Below, piece after piece: positions 16,118 through 24,263 of a stretch of DNA of 64,000 nucleotides. The position numbers and the translations under genes were made by a program. Source of the DNA: CAZBLK01 sp964492715 (lineage in GTDB: Bacteria > Bacillota > Clostridia > Lachnospirales > WRBF01). The notes below the pieces were generated by a model that did not search any database, was not told where the DNA came from, and worked only from the letters and a program-made list of their open reading frames with translations. Within the stretch, counting starts at the first letter, position 1; each line of letters opens with the position of its first letter. The DNA is taken from positions 62,001-126,000 of the forward strand of contig CAZBLK010000003.1 of the NCBI GenBank assembly GCA_964492715.1. The letters run 5' to 3'.

Positions 16118-17362
16118 TTAATGCTTATTGCGTTTAGTCCTTTCAAGGTTTGCAGGTTCAAGTGAAAGCTGCTGTCCTTGTTCAAGTGAAGCTATACCAA
16201 TTAATTTTGTTTCATTTTCACTGCTGCAAACATGGCAATTGCACGTGTTTTTATAGTTTGTAGGTTCAGCATAAGTTGTAATAACACCTTCGTAGTTGCG
16301 CAAAACAACTTTGTTTGTACCGTGCGAAATTAAGTATGAAGGCATTACTGGAATTTTACCACCACCTCCAGGTGCATCAACAACAAATGTTGGCACAGCA
16401 AAGCCTGTCGTGTGTCCTCTAAGAGCTTCAATAATTTCAATTCCCTTTGATACAGGAGTACGGAAATGCTCAAGCCCAAAAGAAAGGTCGCATTGGTAAA
16501 TGTAGTATGGACGAACACGAATTTTTACAAGTTTCTGAACAAGCTCTTTCATTACGTGAACACAATCGTTTACACCAGCAAGGAGTACAGACTGGTTTCC
16601 TATTGGAAAACCGGCATCAGCAAGCCTTGCACAAGCAGCGGCTGCTTCTTCTGTAATTTCGTTAGGGTGGTTAAAGTGTGTGTTAACCCAAATTGGGTGA
16701 TACTTTTTAAGCATATTTGTAAGGCTTTCTGTAATTCTTTGCGGCATAACTACAGGAATACGTGAGCCTATACGAATAATTTCAACATGCTTTATTGCTC
16801 TAATTTTGCTTACAATGTATTCCAAGCGGTCGTCTGACAAAAGAAGTGCGTCACCACCAGACAAAACTACGTCACGTACTTCTGGGTGGTTTGAAATGTA
16901 TTCAATTGCAGCATCAATTTGGTCAAGCGGCTGCGCCTTGTCAGTTGCACCTGCAAAACGGCGGCGTGTGCAGTGACGGCAATACATTGAACATTGGTCT
17001 GTAATTAATAATAGCACACGGTCTGGGTAGCGGTGAGTAAGCCCTTTTACTGGGGAATCTGTGTCTTCGTGCAGAGGGTCTTCCAAGTCAGCAGAAGATT
17101 TAATTAATTCAAATGCTGTAGGTATTGCTTGCTTACGAACTGGGTCGTTAACGTCGTCAGGGTTAATTAAAGAAAGGTAGTATGGTGTAATAGCCATACG
17201 AAGCGCACTAAGGCAATCTGTAACGCCTTGTTCTTCTTCGGTAGTTAAGTCAACATATTGTTTAAGCTCATCAAGTGTTTCAACACGGTTTCTAACTTGC
17301 CATGCCCAGTCGTTCCAGTTTTCTTCCGAGATGTTATGCTTTTTCAAAAATTCGTTGTTCAT
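16118..17362 (-). CDS. kamA: Lysine 2,3-aminomutase
   Basis: This radical-SAM, PLP-dependent enzyme interconverts L-lysine and L-beta-lysine, the first step of the pathway. The [4Fe-4S] cluster motif CxxxCxxC is present at Cys124, Cys128, Cys131 (DQCSMYCRHCTRRR). VVLSGGDALLLSDDRLEYI lies in the SAM-binding barrel, and DAPGGGGKIPVMPSY contains the PLP-binding lysine. The C-terminal region has a Cys pair (CNCHVC) like the zinc site of the Clostridium enzyme. 414 residues is the normal length. It lies between kdd and kamD with short gaps. Confidence 0.96.
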   Translation of the reverse strand: MNNEFLKKHNISEENWNDWAWQVRNRVETLDELKQYVDLTTEEEQGVTDCLSALRMAITPYYLSLINPDDVNDPVRKQAIPTAFELIKSSADLEDPLHEDTDSPVKGLTHRYPDRVLLLITDQCSMYCRHCTRRRFAGATDKAQPLDQIDAAIEYISNHPEVRDVVLSGGDALLLSDDRLEYIVSKIRAIKHVEIIRIGSRIPVVMPQRITESLTNMLKKYHPIWVNTHFNHPNEITEEAAAACARLADAGFPIGNQSVLLAGVNDCVHVMKELVQKLVKIRVRPYYIYQCDLSFGLEHFRTPVSKGIEIIEALRGHTTGFAVPTFVVDAPGGGGKIPVMPSYLISHGTNKVVLRNYEGVITTYAEPTNYKNTCNCHVCSSENETKLIGIASLEQGQQLSLEPANLERTKRNKH

Positions 17363-17398
17363 AATAGCCCTCCTAAGCTTTTACAAAAAGCGTATAAG

Positions 17399-18439
17399 TT
17401 ATATATATGTTTCTTCAAAAATTTTGCGAAGCTCCGCACTTTCACGCAAAATTTCAAGTGTAATTTCTGCATGGTCTTTTGTGTAACCATTTCCAACAAT
17501 CATATTCACGTCTTTGCCAACACCTTCTGCGCCTAAAGCAGCACGTGAGAAGCTTGTTGCCATAGAGAAGAAGTACACTACACCGCCATTTCTAACAGGG
17601 AGTATACAAGACATTTCAGAGTTTTGACAGTTTACACAGTTTATACAAATATCAAATTCACGTCCGTTATTTGCTTCCATTGCAAGCTCCATTAGCTCAA
17701 CAGGGCGTGTTGCATCAGCGATAATTACCTCGTGGCAAAGTTTGTTGTCAAGAAGCTTTTTCTTGTCGGCTTCGGTTCTAACCGCTGCTACTACACGTCC
17801 TGTAGGGCCGACACGGCGTTTGGCTTCATAACAGCAAAGCATACCAGACTTACCAGCAGCACCAACAATTAAAACTGTGTCAGTACAACCAACAAGCTTT
17901 GCAGTTTGTGCAGGTGCACCTGCAACGTCAAGCGCAGCAAGAGCAAGTGCTTCGCTCATGTCATTTGGAAGCTTTGCGTAAATGCCACTTTCAAAAAGAA
18001 TAGCTTTTCCTTCAATGTCTACACGGTCAATGCTCTTATGTATTTGCTTTATTTTGTCAATGCGAAGCGGAGTTAAAGAAAGCGAAACTAAAGTAGCAAT
18101 TTTATCACCCACTTTAAGGTCAATGTCTTTTAAATCTTCTCCAATTTGTGCAATTGTTCCAATTAACATTCCTCCAGAGCCTGTAACTGGGTTTTGCATT
18201 TTTCCACGCTCTGAAACAATTTCAACAATTTTGTTTCCGATTGCGGTTTCATCACCAGCAACTTCTTCTTTAATTTGAGTAAATGAAGCCGAGTCAATGT
18301 TAAGTGAAATTACGTCAATTAAAATTTCGTTAGAATATAATGTGTCCATGTTGTTGTCAATTTTTTGAGCTGCTTGTGTAAGCACTCCTTGTGGTTCAAT
18401 TACACGGTGAACACCGTATTTGCTGCCTTTTTGTTGCAT
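17399..18439 (-). CDS. kdd: L-erythro-3,5-diaminohexanoate dehydrogenase
   Basis: This enzyme oxidatively deaminates 3,5-diaminohexanoate, the product of KamDE, to 3-keto-5-aminohexanoate with NAD(P)+. The 346 residues match the Kdd family from the N-terminal SKYGVHRVIEPQGVLTQAA onward, with a Rossmann motif (TVLIVGAAGKSGMLCCYEAKRR) in a zinc-free alcohol-dehydrogenase-like fold and the conserved FDICINCVNCQNSEMSCIL near residue 265. GGAGGAG lies just before the ATG. The neighbouring order kce, kdd, kamA fits stepwise lysine degradation. Confidence 0.93.
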   Translation of the reverse strand: MQQKGSKYGVHRVIEPQGVLTQAAQKIDNNMDTLYSNEILIDVISLNIDSASFTQIKEEVAGDETAIGNKIVEIVSERGKMQNPVTGSGGMLIGTIAQIGEDLKDIDLKVGDKIATLVSLSLTPLRIDKIKQIHKSIDRVDIEGKAILFESGIYAKLPNDMSEALALAALDVAGAPAQTAKLVGCTDTVLIVGAAGKSGMLCCYEAKRRVGPTGRVVAAVRTEADKKKLLDNKLCHEVIIADATRPVELMELAMEANNGREFDICINCVNCQNSEMSCILPVRNGGVVYFFSMATSFSRAALGAEGVGKDVNMIVGNGYTKDHAEITLEILRESAELRKIFEETYI

Positions 18440-18453
18440 AAAAACTCCTCCTT

Positions 18454-18804
18454 TTATAACAATAAAATTTTATTTCCGTCAAGGTCTAAAAGCTGCAATT
18501 CCTTGCCGCCCCAAACAGCAGTTTTAGGTGGCTCTAAGTTCACACCTTTAGCCTTTAAATCTTCATATGTACTTTCTAAATCATCACATTCAAATACAAA
18601 ATTAACTTTTCCTTCGCTTGACTTTCCCCAATTGTTTTCGTCCCATATGGTAATAACGGGGGAGTCATTTTTGAAGCCAAGCGATACACCGTCATAGTTT
18701 TCATCATGCTCTAAAATTGGAATTCCTAGCACAAGGTTATAAAATTCAACTAAAGCTTTTGGGTTGACAGAAGAAATATTTACACATTTATAATTTGTTA
18801 TCAT
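18454..18804 (-). CDS. VOC-superfamily (glyoxalase/bleomycin-resistance-like) protein in the lysine operon
   Basis: This 116-residue protein has the paired beta-alpha-beta-beta-beta pattern of the vicinal-oxygen-chelate fold: YKCVNISSVNPKALVEFYNLVLGIP, then VNFVFECDDLESTYEDLKAKGV and a C-terminal LLDLDGNKILLL. Substrate and metal use cannot be assigned; the usual first-position His is not obvious. GGAGGTA spaced 7 bases from the ATG at 18804 decides the start. It sits between kce and kdd, 14 bp upstream of kdd, so it is expressed with the lysine pathway. It is not a known step, and a repair, epimerase or lyase role would be speculation. Confidence 0.8.
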   Translation of the reverse strand: MITNYKCVNISSVNPKALVEFYNLVLGIPILEHDENYDGVSLGFKNDSPVITIWDENNWGKSSEGKVNFVFECDDLESTYEDLKAKGVNLEPPKTAVWGGKELQLLDLDGNKILLL

Positions 18805-18835
18805 AAACATTACCTCCGATAGAATATTAATTGTG

Positions 18836-19654
18836 TTAGACTATACCTAAAATTTTCCTTGCCTCTTCGGGTGTTGCAATTTCACGCCCAAGCTCCTTTG
18901 CAAGCCGAACAACTTTTTCTACCAATTCGCCGTTCGACTTTGCCAACACACCTTTTGAAATAAATATATTGTCCTCAAAGCCAACTCGAACGTGTCCACC
19001 CAAAATAATCGACATTGTCGCAAGCGGAATTTCAAACCTACCAATTCCAGACACGGTAAAAGTTGCATCATGGGGTACACTTTCATGCAAAAACAGTAAG
19101 TCTCTAGGCTCGCCAGAAATACCGCCATTTACGCCCAAAACAAAATTAAAGTGCATTGGCGACTTAATTATTCCTTTTTTTCCAAGGCGTAAAGCCATGT
19201 CAATCATGCTTTTGTCAAAAACTTCAAGCTCTGGCTTTATACCCATTTCATATATTCTGTTGGCAAACTCAATTATTGTGTTTTCAGTGTTTACAAAAAT
19301 GTCATCACCGCCAAAGTTAAGCGTGCCGCAATCAAGCGTTGCCATTTCTGGACGAAGTGAAGTTGGTGCAAGCCGTTCTTCATTTGACATTCCAACAGCG
19401 CCGCCAGTTGAAGGCTGTATAATTACATCTGGGCAAAGCCGTTTAATTTCATTAATTGCCGCTTCAAACCTTTCACGGTTTTGTGTTGGTGTTCCGTCGT
19501 CCTCACGCACGTGAAGATGAATTATTGAAGCGCCAGCTTTGTAAGCACTTAAAGCTTCACGCCCAATTTCTTCAATTGTGTAAGGGACTGCTGGGTTATG
19601 ATCTTTTGTTACTTCTGCTCCGCAAATTGCGGCTGTAATAATAAGCTTTTCCAT
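18836..19654 (-). CDS. kce: 3-keto-5-aminohexanoate cleavage enzyme
   Basis: Kce condenses 3-keto-5-aminohexanoate with acetyl-CoA and splits it to acetoacetate and 3-aminobutyryl-CoA. The 272-residue zinc TIM barrel shows the expected N-terminus KLIITAAICGAEVTKDHNPAVPYT, the metal/substrate motif ASIIHLHVREDDGTPTQ, PSTGGAVGMSNEERL, and the C-terminal GGHVRVGFEDNIF. A GGAGGTG ribosome binding site supports the ATG at 19654, although TTG four codons upstream is also in frame. The gene starts 13 bp after the kal stop. Confidence 0.94.
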   Translation of the reverse strand: MEKLIITAAICGAEVTKDHNPAVPYTIEEIGREALSAYKAGASIIHLHVREDDGTPTQNRERFEAAINEIKRLCPDVIIQPSTGGAVGMSNEERLAPTSLRPEMATLDCGTLNFGGDDIFVNTENTIIEFANRIYEMGIKPELEVFDKSMIDMALRLGKKGIIKSPMHFNFVLGVNGGISGEPRDLLFLHESVPHDATFTVSGIGRFEIPLATMSIILGGHVRVGFEDNIFISKGVLAKSNGELVEKVVRLAKELGREIATPEEARKILGIV

Positions 19655-19667
19655 ACGCACCTCCAAA

Positions 19668-20066
19668 TTATTTATTTTTTCTTTGACAATCTTTTGTTAC
19701 AATGCAAGTTCCGCTTGCTTTGCAAACGATTATTGGCTCGTCAAGCACATCACAAGCAGATGGGCTGATGTCAGGGCGAGTAGCAATTACCTTTTTTGCA
19801 ACAAAAGTCATTTTTCTTGATGAATTGCCTGAAGAAACAATTTCGCCTTCTGCTTCTATGTAGTCGCCTGCATAAACAGGTGCTAAAAACTCTACGCTGT
19901 CATAGGCTCTAAAAAGCCCCTCGTCGCCGTCATTAATAATTAATAGCTCTGTAGCAACGTCGCCAAAAAGCGCAAGCATATGCGCACCGTCTACAAGGTT
20001 TCCGCCGTAGTGGGCGTCGGCTTGGCTCATTCTTAGTCTAATTTTGCTTTTAATTACATTTTCCAC
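19668..20066 (-). CDS. kal: 3-aminobutyryl-CoA ammonia-lyase
   Basis: Kal removes ammonia from L-3-aminobutyryl-CoA to give crotonyl-CoA, the entry to butyryl-CoA. It is a small hotdog-fold protein of 132 residues, the family length, with the conserved N-terminal RLRMSQADAHYGGNLVDGAH, the central FLAPVYAGDYIEAEGEIV and KKVIATRP segments. It is the promoter-proximal gene of the lysine operon, behind a probable lysine riboswitch and terminator. The crotonyl-CoA reductase genes needed to finish the pathway are not in this window. Confidence 0.92.
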   Translation of the reverse strand: MENVIKSKIRLRMSQADAHYGGNLVDGAHMLALFGDVATELLIINDGDEGLFRAYDSVEFLAPVYAGDYIEAEGEIVSSGNSSRKMTFVAKKVIATRPDISPSACDVLDEPIIVCKASGTCIVTKDCQRKNK

Positions 20067-20098
20067 TTTAATTCCCCCTTAAAAAAGTCCTATAAAAA

Positions 20099-20142
20099 CA
20101 AAAAAGCACTATTTATATCAAAAGAGAAATAAATAGCGCTTC
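20099..20142 (-). terminator. Leader terminator (expression platform) of the lysine operon
   Basis: On the minus strand AGCGCTATTTAT and ATAAATAGTGCT pair with one G-U mismatch and are followed by TTTTTTGTTTTT, about 30 bases upstream of the kal start. It lies immediately 3' of the predicted lysine aptamer and is the natural target of its regulation. Confidence 0.8.
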
Positions 20143-20145
20143 ATG

Positions 20146-20293
20146 TTTAACCATGACAAGGGCAACCGCTTGGATAAACCCCCAAGACAAAAGCTGGCAA
20201 AGCTTTTTCTTTCGGCGGATAGCACATTCCTTCACAACATCAAGCTTGCCGCTTTTAGCATTTGTGAAGTACCTTGCAACCGCACCTCCATTT
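20146..20293 (-). ncRNA. Predicted lysine riboswitch (L-box) upstream of kal
   Basis: Reading the minus strand, the leader carries the L-box order: GGAGGTGCGG (junction and P2 5' strand), CAAGGTA, a long helix closed by CTTCACAA/TTGTGAAG, the hallmark CCGCCGAAAG, a P4 stem AAAAGC/GCTTTT, then GTCTTGGGGG and TTGTCATGG closing toward P1. GCCGAA and the TTGGGGG after P4 match my recollection of lysine aptamers in Bacillus and Thermotoga. The downstream operon degrades lysine, so the logic is expected to be ON with ligand. Covariance scoring was not possible. Confidence 0.7.
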
Positions 20294-20334
20294 TATATTT
20301 AGTTAATATACACAAATATTGCTTATGTGAGTAT

Positions 20335-20363
20335 ATTTTATTATACATTTCGCCAACTGTCAA
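20335..20363 (-). promoter_or_regulatory. Sigma-A promoter of the lysine fermentation operon
   Basis: On the minus strand a perfect TTGACA (20363-20358) is followed after 17 bp by TAAAAT (20340-20335), about 40 bases before the aptamer begins. Confidence 0.65.
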
Positions 20364-20412
20364 TATAAATATTAAATTTTTGTTATGAATGTAACAGTGT
20401 TTTAGAAGTTTC

Positions 20413-20440
20413 TTGACACTTTTAAATTTCAATGTATAAT
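20413..20440 (+). promoter_or_regulatory. Sigma-A promoter upstream of bacteriohemerythrin
   Basis: TTGACA at 20413-20418 and TATAAT at 20435-20440 are separated by 16 bp; both hexamers are perfect. The transcript would run through a degenerate inverted repeat before the hemerythrin start at 20598. Confidence 0.75.
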
Positions 20441-20458
20441 TTTAACTATACGTTTATA

Positions 20459-20552
20459 ACAATTTGAATTATTGCAGTCACCTTTATAAAGTAAAATTAT
20501 CTTATTATATTTTTGGAATGGTGAACATCTTTATTGAATTGCATTTTTTTGA
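20459..20552. repeat. Degenerate inverted repeat related to family C
   Basis: It starts ACAATTTGAATTATTGCAGTCACC and ends GGTGAACATCTTTATTGAATTGCA (given here as edges only). The ends and the TCACC/GGTGA blocks correspond to the repeats at 13671 and 40974, but the middle has diverged. Confidence 0.5.
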
Positions 20553-20597
20553 ATTAAATATAGAGTAAATTTGTAAACTTAAAAAGGAGTGAACGAA

Positions 20598-21011
20598 ATG
20601 GCATATAATTGGTCAAGTGATTTGGAAACAGGGAACAAATTAATTGATTCTCAGCATAAGGAGCTTATAGATGCAGTTAATAACTTAATAGATGCGTGTT
20701 TTAAGCTTAATGGTTTAAACCAGCTTACAAAAACAGCTGACTTTTTGCAAAATTATGTAACAATGCACTTTAACGAGGAAGAAAAATTGCAGTTTAATAC
20801 AAAATATCCTCAATATCAAAGCCATAAACAGTTACATACAAATTTTAAAGCTGTGGTAAAAAATTTAGTTAACGAATTGCGAGTAAATGGGCCTTCACCA
20901 AAGCTTTTGAATGACATAACTACCTTAATTGGTGATTGGATTATAAAGCATATAAAAAATGAAGACACAAAAGTGGCTGAACATATACGCAAGTTTAATG
21001 CAACTGCGTAG
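20598..21011 (+). CDS. Bacteriohemerythrin
   Basis: This is a 137-residue four-helix O2-binding protein with a non-heme di-iron centre. All canonical ligands are present in order: His in LIDSQHKELIDAVN, the HxxxE set in YVTMHFNEEEKLQ, SHKQLHTNF, and the C-terminal WIIKHIKNEDTKVAEHI. In anaerobes such proteins buffer or sense oxygen. AAGGAG with 9-base spacing supports the ATG at 20598; a GTG at 20589 is too close to it. It is a single-gene transcript with its own promoter and a strong terminator. Confidence 0.93.
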   Translation: MAYNWSSDLETGNKLIDSQHKELIDAVNNLIDACFKLNGLNQLTKTADFLQNYVTMHFNEEEKLQFNTKYPQYQSHKQLHTNFKAVVKNLVNELRVNGPSPKLLNDITTLIGDWIIKHIKNEDTKVAEHIRKFNATA

Positions 21012-21035
21012 TTCAATTTGTTCAAAGCAGAATAT

Positions 21036-21075
21036 AAAAAAGCAGGGCAAGTTTATCAACAGCCCTGCTTTTTAT
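21036..21075 (+). terminator. Terminator after bacteriohemerythrin
   Basis: AAAAAGCAGGGC pairs perfectly with GCCCTGCTTTTT around a 13-base loop. The A-run on the left may also terminate the minus-strand membrane-protein gene ending at 21087. Confidence 0.85.
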
Positions 21076-21086
21076 GTATGCACAGT

Positions 21087-21542
21087 TTACTTATCCGTAA
21101 CAAACTCTTTATAAATGTTTGCTACTGTATACTTATGCCCTTCTCCCCACATATAAAACCTAAACATATCTTCTAGCCAAATAGCGAGAGGCATTAGTAT
21201 AAACCAAAAAATTGCAAACAGCAGGCACACTTGCCCTTTAATGTTAAGCGGCAAATCAGAATAATCCCAAATGCTAAGCCCAAGCTTTATGTTAAGAGCT
21301 CAGCCTGCTGCAAACTCGACAACCAAAACAATAATCATTCCTATAAATGACTGAACAATTACTGGCATTTTATAAAACTTAGGAATTTGGTTAATACTAC
21401 CAACAAGCAACCCACACAAGCCTCCAATAGGCAACATTACAATGTTTGCGTAACCTCCTTGCGGTATTCTCCAAAGCCCTTCAATTGTAAAATAGACCAT
21501 ACCCATAAAAAACCAAATAATTAACAACTTTACAAGCCGCAT
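21087..21542 (-). pseudogene. PF06541-type membrane protein (ABC-transporter-like CmpB family) interrupted by an in-frame UGA
   Basis: The gene begins MRLVKLLIIWFFMGMVYFTI with a GGAG ribosome binding site and reads to EFAAG, where TGA (21302-21300) stops it after 80 residues. The same frame continues without further stops for 70 codons (ALNIKLGLSIWDYSDLPLNI, then GQVCLLFAIFWF) to a TAA at 21087. WDYSxLPxNxxGQxC is the conserved core of this multi-helix membrane family, so the UGA falls inside a conserved protein with no frameshift. A recent nonsense mutation is likeliest; UGA read-through or a sequencing error are alternatives. Function of the family is unknown. Confidence 0.75.
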
Positions 21543-21610
21543 GAACCTCACTCCGTGTTTTTGCTTGGTTATGTTTATGACGTATACCCTATTTTTATTA
21601 CTCTAAAAAC

Positions 21611-22444
21611 TCAAATAAAAGGGTTATAAAATCTTCCGCCGTTTTGCACATTAACCCAAATAGAAACAAAAAGTAACAAAACTGAAATGCTAATTGCGAA
21701 AAAATCATTTTTACAAAACGAACGTTCACTGTACCATGTTCTTTTTTTGTGTTTGCCAAAACCTCTAAGCTCCATTGCATTTGAAATTACTTCTATGCGT
21801 TCAAGGCTTGAAAGTATAAGCGGAAAAAGTATAGCCGACACATTTTTAATTTTATCCAAAAAACGTGCTTTCTTCGACATATCAATTCCCCTAGCCTGCT
21901 GCGCTTGGCTAATGTTGTGAAAGTCACGCTGAATGTCGGGAATGTAACGAAGCGCAATGGCAACGGAATATCCAATTTTGTAACTTACACCAATTTTGTT
22001 TAAAGAAGAAGCAAATTCACTTGGGTCTGTTGTAACAATAAAAATTATTGCCATAGGAAGTACAGCAAAATATTTTAATGTTACATTTAGCATGTAAAAA
22101 AGCTGTTCAAGAGTAACATAATACCTTCCAAAAAAATGCCAAACCTCATGCCTTGTGTTATAAATTAACACACCTTGTTCTGGCGCAAAAATAAAAATAA
22201 AAAAATTGTTTAAAAGCATTACTGCTGCAACAAAAATTAAAACAAAAGATATATCACCGAATTTTATTTTTGACATGCTAAAAACAATAGCAGACAAAAA
22301 AATCATTCCAACCAAAAAACGAGTGTCGTATGTTATCATTGCTGCCATACTAAAAAGAACTGTCATCAAAAGCTTTGTTGTTCCGGCAAGGCTGTGAATG
22401 ACCGAATCACGAGGAATGTAACCTAAGCTTACAGAATTAGACAC
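21611..22444 (-). CDS. ecfT: ECF transporter transmembrane component EcfT
   Basis: This 277-residue integral membrane scaffold of an energy-coupling-factor vitamin/metal transporter links the substrate-binding S protein to the ATPases. It has about five membrane helices and the two cytoplasmic coupling motifs of EcfT: QQARGID (as QAQQARGIDMSK) and the later SNAMELRGFG (Ala-Arg-Gly/Leu-Arg-Gly type). The 5' end overlaps the fused ATPase gene by 8 bp, so both are translated from one mRNA. Confidence 0.92.
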   Translation of the reverse strand: MSNSVSLGYIPRDSVIHSLAGTTKLLMTVLFSMAAMITYDTRFLVGMIFLSAIVFSMSKIKFGDISFVLIFVAAVMLLNNFFIFIFAPEQGVLIYNTRHEVWHFFGRYYVTLEQLFYMLNVTLKYFAVLPMAIIFIVTTDPSEFASSLNKIGVSYKIGYSVAIALRYIPDIQRDFHNISQAQQARGIDMSKKARFLDKIKNVSAILFPLILSSLERIEVISNAMELRGFGKHKKRTWYSERSFCKNDFFAISISVLLLFVSIWVNVQNGGRFYNPFI

Positions 22445-24164
22445 TACTCCGCACCTCCCTGTCGTAGTCTATAAAGTGCTGAACAAACTCGTGCCCTACT
22501 TCAACCATACAGCGTTTTGCAAGCTCGAAAAGGCTTGTTTCTTTTAGACTTGCTCTTTTAATTACTTCAGGGTTTGTCAACACTTTTGCGGCAGAAGAAT
22601 TTTCCACAAGCTGCCCTTCGGCAAAAACAATTGCCCTTGGTGTGTACTCAAGCATTAGGTGCATGTCGTGTGTTATCATAATTACCGTAATTCCCTGTTT
22701 ATTAAGCGTACGCAAAAACTCCATTATTTCGGTATAATGGTAAAAATCCTGCCCTGCTGTCGGCTCGTCCAAAATTATAATTTCAGGGCGTTGCACCAAA
22801 ACAGAAGCTATAGTAACTCGTTTCTTCTGCCCAAAGCTCAAAGCAGAAATCGGCCAGTTGCGAAATTGGTACAACCCACAAACTTTAAGCGTTTCCTCTA
22901 CCCTACTTTTAACTTCATCTTCCGAAACTTTGCGGCTGCGTAAAGCAAGTGCAACCTCGTCAAAAATCATCGTCTTACTAATCATTTGGTTAGGGTTTTG
23001 CATTACAAAGCCAATGCGGTTTGCCCTCTGCGCAATTGTTTTGTCCTTCAAGTCATTTCCGGACATAAAAATGCTTCCGCTACTCGGCTTTTCAAAACCG
23101 CAAATTAACTTTGAAAGAGTGCTTTTTCCAGCACCATTGCTGCCTACAATTGCAACCATTTCACCTTTATAAACTGTAAAGCTTACATTTTTTAGAACTT
23201 GCCTTGCGTTGTCGTAAGAAAATGAAATGTTTTTAACTTCTAGCAAAGGCTCTGTACATTGTTCAGGGCTTTTTGGGGAAGTATCTTTAAGCCAATCCTT
23301 CACCTTTTGAATGTCAAAGTCAGAAAGAAGCATAGTTTCAACATACTGAGGAAGCTTGTCTTCTGAAACGGCTACACCTCCATATTTAAGAGCCGTTAAG
23401 TACAAAGGCTCACGAATTCCATGCTTTTCAAGAAGATTACTGCTTAACAAAACATTCGGTGGAAAGTCAGCTACAATTCGCCCCTCGTCCATTAAAATAA
23501 TTCTATCTACATCACAATGAAGCACATCTTCCAGCCTGTGCTCAATAATAATTATCGTTGCAGCATTTTCCGTATCTGCACTTTTGTGTATTTCATCTAT
23601 TAATTCAATAGCTTGCTTACCAGTTGCAGGGTCAAGGTTTGCCAAAGGCTCATCAAATAAAAGAATTTTTACTTTATCTACCATAACACCAGCCAAGCTT
23701 ACCCTTTGCTTTTGCCCGCCAGAAAGCTGGTGAGGCGAGCTTTGCAAATGCTTATCAATGCCAACCAAAGCTGCTACAGTTTTCGTTTTTGCGTGCATTT
23801 CATTGTATGGTACACAGTCGTTTTCAAGGCTGAACGCAATGTCTTCCCCTACAGTTAACGCAATAAATTGCCCATCTGTGTCCTGCAAAACAGTGCCCAC
23901 AACCTTTGAAAGCTCAAAAAGGCTTTTTTTATTTACTTCTTCGCCGTCAACAAAAAGAGTTCCTGTAGAAACCCCTTGATAACTAAAAGGTATAAGCCCG
24001 TTTATGCAGTTTGAAATTGTACTTTTACCGCTTCCCGAAGGTCCTGCAATAAGCACCTTTTCACCTTTATAAATAGTTAAATTTATGTCATGAATTGTCG
24101 GTTCTGACTGTGCTCTGTACTGAAAGGTAAAATTTTTAAATTCTATTATAGGCTGTTTCTTCAT
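22437..24164 (-). CDS. ECF transporter fused duplicated ATPase (EcfA-EcfA')
   Basis: This 575-residue protein contains two complete ABC ATPase domains in tandem, as in YkoD-type ECF systems. Domain 1 has Walker A GPSGSGKST, signature LSGGQKQRVSLAG and Walker B ILLFDEPLANLDP. Domain 2 has Walker A GSNGAGKST, a slightly altered signature LSFGQKKRVTIAS and Walker B IIILDEPTAGQD. A linker of about 50 residues joins them near residue 280. With EcfT and the S component upstream it makes a complete transporter. Fusion is normal for this subgroup. Confidence 0.94.
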   Translation of the reverse strand: MKKQPIIEFKNFTFQYRAQSEPTIHDINLTIYKGEKVLIAGPSGSGKSTISNCINGLIPFSYQGVSTGTLFVDGEEVNKKSLFELSKVVGTVLQDTDGQFIALTVGEDIAFSLENDCVPYNEMHAKTKTVAALVGIDKHLQSSPHQLSGGQKQRVSLAGVMVDKVKILLFDEPLANLDPATGKQAIELIDEIHKSADTENAATIIIIEHRLEDVLHCDVDRIILMDEGRIVADFPPNVLLSSNLLEKHGIREPLYLTALKYGGVAVSEDKLPQYVETMLLSDFDIQKVKDWLKDTSPKSPEQCTEPLLEVKNISFSYDNARQVLKNVSFTVYKGEMVAIVGSNGAGKSTLSKLICGFEKPSSGSIFMSGNDLKDKTIAQRANRIGFVMQNPNQMISKTMIFDEVALALRSRKVSEDEVKSRVEETLKVCGLYQFRNWPISALSFGQKKRVTIASVLVQRPEIIILDEPTAGQDFYHYTEIMEFLRTLNKQGITVIMITHDMHLMLEYTPRAIVFAEGQLVENSSAAKVLTNPEVIKRASLKETSLFELAKRCMVEVGHEFVQHFIDYDREVRSSV

Positions 24165-24202
24165 TTCAAATTCCCTTCAGTTAATGTTCTCTTGACGCTT
24201 GT

Positions 24203-24229
24203 AAAGGCTCATATGACTTATGAGCCTTT
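24203..24229. terminator. Hairpin between the ECF S component and the ATPase gene
   Basis: A perfect 11-bp stem AAAGGCTCATA/TATGAGCCTTT with a TGACT loop sits in the 99-bp gap between the two ECF genes. On the minus strand it ends in TTT but lacks a long T-run, so it may act as a partial terminator or RNA-processing site. Confidence 0.5.
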
Positions 24230-24263
24230 AACTAAAATTCTATGTATTATAGTTCATATAAAA

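Noticed and set aside
20146..20293. Cobalamin riboswitch for the B12-dependent kam operon
   Set aside because: No B12-box (GCCACTG-like) sequence was seen; the GCCGAA and GAGGTGCG elements fit the lysine aptamer.
21300..21302. Selenocysteine codon
   Set aside because: No SECIS-like hairpin immediately after the UGA and no redox role for the family; a nonsense mutation or error is simpler.
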